64,000 nt of DNA from Ursus arctos (Eukaryota > Chordata > Mammalia > Carnivora > Ursidae). The translations under genes and the position numbers were made by a program. The number at the start of each line of letters is the position of its first letter. Position 1 is the stretch's first letter. Positions 63,657 to 64,000 of this stretch are shown here, piece by piece. The notes beneath the pieces were generated by a model, which worked only from the letters and a program-made list of their open reading frames with translations, was not told where the DNA came from and searched no databases. Where the stretch lies: NCBI RefSeq assembly GCF_023065955.2, contig NW_026622874.1, positions 80,808,917 to 80,872,916 on the forward strand. The letters run 5' to 3'.

Positions 63657-64000
63657 CTGCAGACAGACAGGAAAATAGTTTGGTGAGACAGACAGAAGTT
63701 GTAACACCAAGAGATGAAACCCAGAGAAAGAGCTCTCAGCATCTGCCTCCTTCTCCAATACCACGTTCCAGCAGAGCCGCATCCGTGCTAGAGAACTTGA
63801 CCCCTCCCCACTCCTGCCAACTATAACAACGGGGGAGAGGGGAATGGATATTACAGGAATAACCTACTGTCACCAAACATCACTAACCATGTCTGCCAAT
63901 GGTCACTAGCAAGAAGTAGCATCTTCAAAGATGAAAAAGGAGCATGGCAAACTAGTGAAGGCAGGACACTCCAGACACGGAGGCATCGGGATCCTGGACA
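63288..64000. repeat. Unit 27, partial (713 bp)
   Basis: Cut by the window end. Exon B 63503-63656 with a silent Phe codon change at 63582. Private CCCCGTGG near 63408 and TCCGCCGAC near 63433. The matching exon A lies beyond the window. Confidence 0.97.

Larger units (their letters stand above)
1..64000. repeat. Macrosatellite array, 2.44 kb unit, at least 26.3 copies
   Basis: The same sequence recurs head to tail across the whole window with no interruption and no inverted copy. Taking the first base of the window as unit start, units begin at 1, 2438, 4875, 7312, 9751, 12187, 14623, 17059, 19482, 21924, 24358, 26796, 29236, 31635, 34069, 36503, 38941, 41382, 43823, 46230, 48664, 51105, 53546, 55979, 58413, 60847 and 63288. 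Period is 2399-2442 bases, most often 2434-2441. Length differences come from the (CA)n tract, a 34-bp deletion in two units and single-base indels. Both ends are cut inside a unit, so the array is longer than the window. The choice of unit start is arbitrary. Confidence 0.99.

Noticed and set aside
1..64000. Known macrosatellites or repeat-exon genes (D4Z4, DXZ4, RS447, PRR20, DAZ with its similar 2.4 kb unit)
   Set aside because: The exon peptides do not resemble DUX4, USP17, PRR20 or the DAZ repeat as I know them, and most periods differ; the DAZ similarity is in unit length only.
1..64000. Tandem array of separate small genes, one per unit
   Set aside because: No unit shows a promoter, a start codon in good context leading into exon A or B, or a stop plus polyadenylation signal following an exon; the matched phases fit chained splicing better. 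This is not fully excluded.
1..64000. Mobile elements, rRNA or tRNA genes, CRISPR
   Set aside because: No poly-A-tailed SINE/LINE structure, terminal repeats, cloverleaf or direct-repeat/spacer pattern could be seen by eye; a RepeatMasker run could still reveal old fragments in the introns.

Overview
The window is one uninterrupted tandem array, a macrosatellite with a period of about 2.44 kb. It holds 26 complete head-to-tail units and a 713-base piece of a 27th, and nothing else; both window edges fall inside a unit, so neither flank is visible. The units are close to identical and differ by scattered substitutions, a (CA)n tract of variable length and a few small indels. The DNA is nuclear and eukaryotic, most probably from a mammal or another vertebrate: there are GT-AG introns, a long (CA)n microsatellite in every unit, and several coding changes of the CpG-transition type. 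I could not name the species or the locus. 

The array does not look like inert satellite. On the minus strand every unit carries the same two exon-like segments with good splice sites. Exon A is 83 nt and exon B is 154 nt. A starts with two bases that complete a split Gly codon and ends on a codon boundary. B starts on a codon boundary and ends with the first base of that Gly codon. A plus B is therefore 237 nt, exactly 79 codons, and A-B-A-B splicing stays in frame without limit. Reading from right to left, 27 B and 26 A copies give 6,316 nt of continuous open frame, about 2,105 residues, with no stop or frameshift in any copy. My model is the repetitive centre of one very large gene whose exon pair has been amplified, comparable in architecture to the two-exon kringle IV-2 repeat of LPA or the exon doublets of NBPF genes. 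The predicted 79-residue repeat is about 27% proline with six cysteines, and I do not recognise its family. 

Layout in the direction of transcription (descending coordinates): exon A, a roughly 1.6 kb intron with a (UG)n tract about 240 nt after the 5' splice site, exon B, a 590-nt intron, then the next exon A. The 590-nt intron has the same length in all 26 copies; all length variation lies in the longer intron. Shared variants show that the array evolves by unequal exchange and conversion: a four-unit block of about 9.7 kb is duplicated (38941-48663 and 48664-58412), some units are hybrids, and a 34-bp deletion occurs in two units six periods apart. No RNA gene, transposon, CRISPR array or bacterial feature was found.
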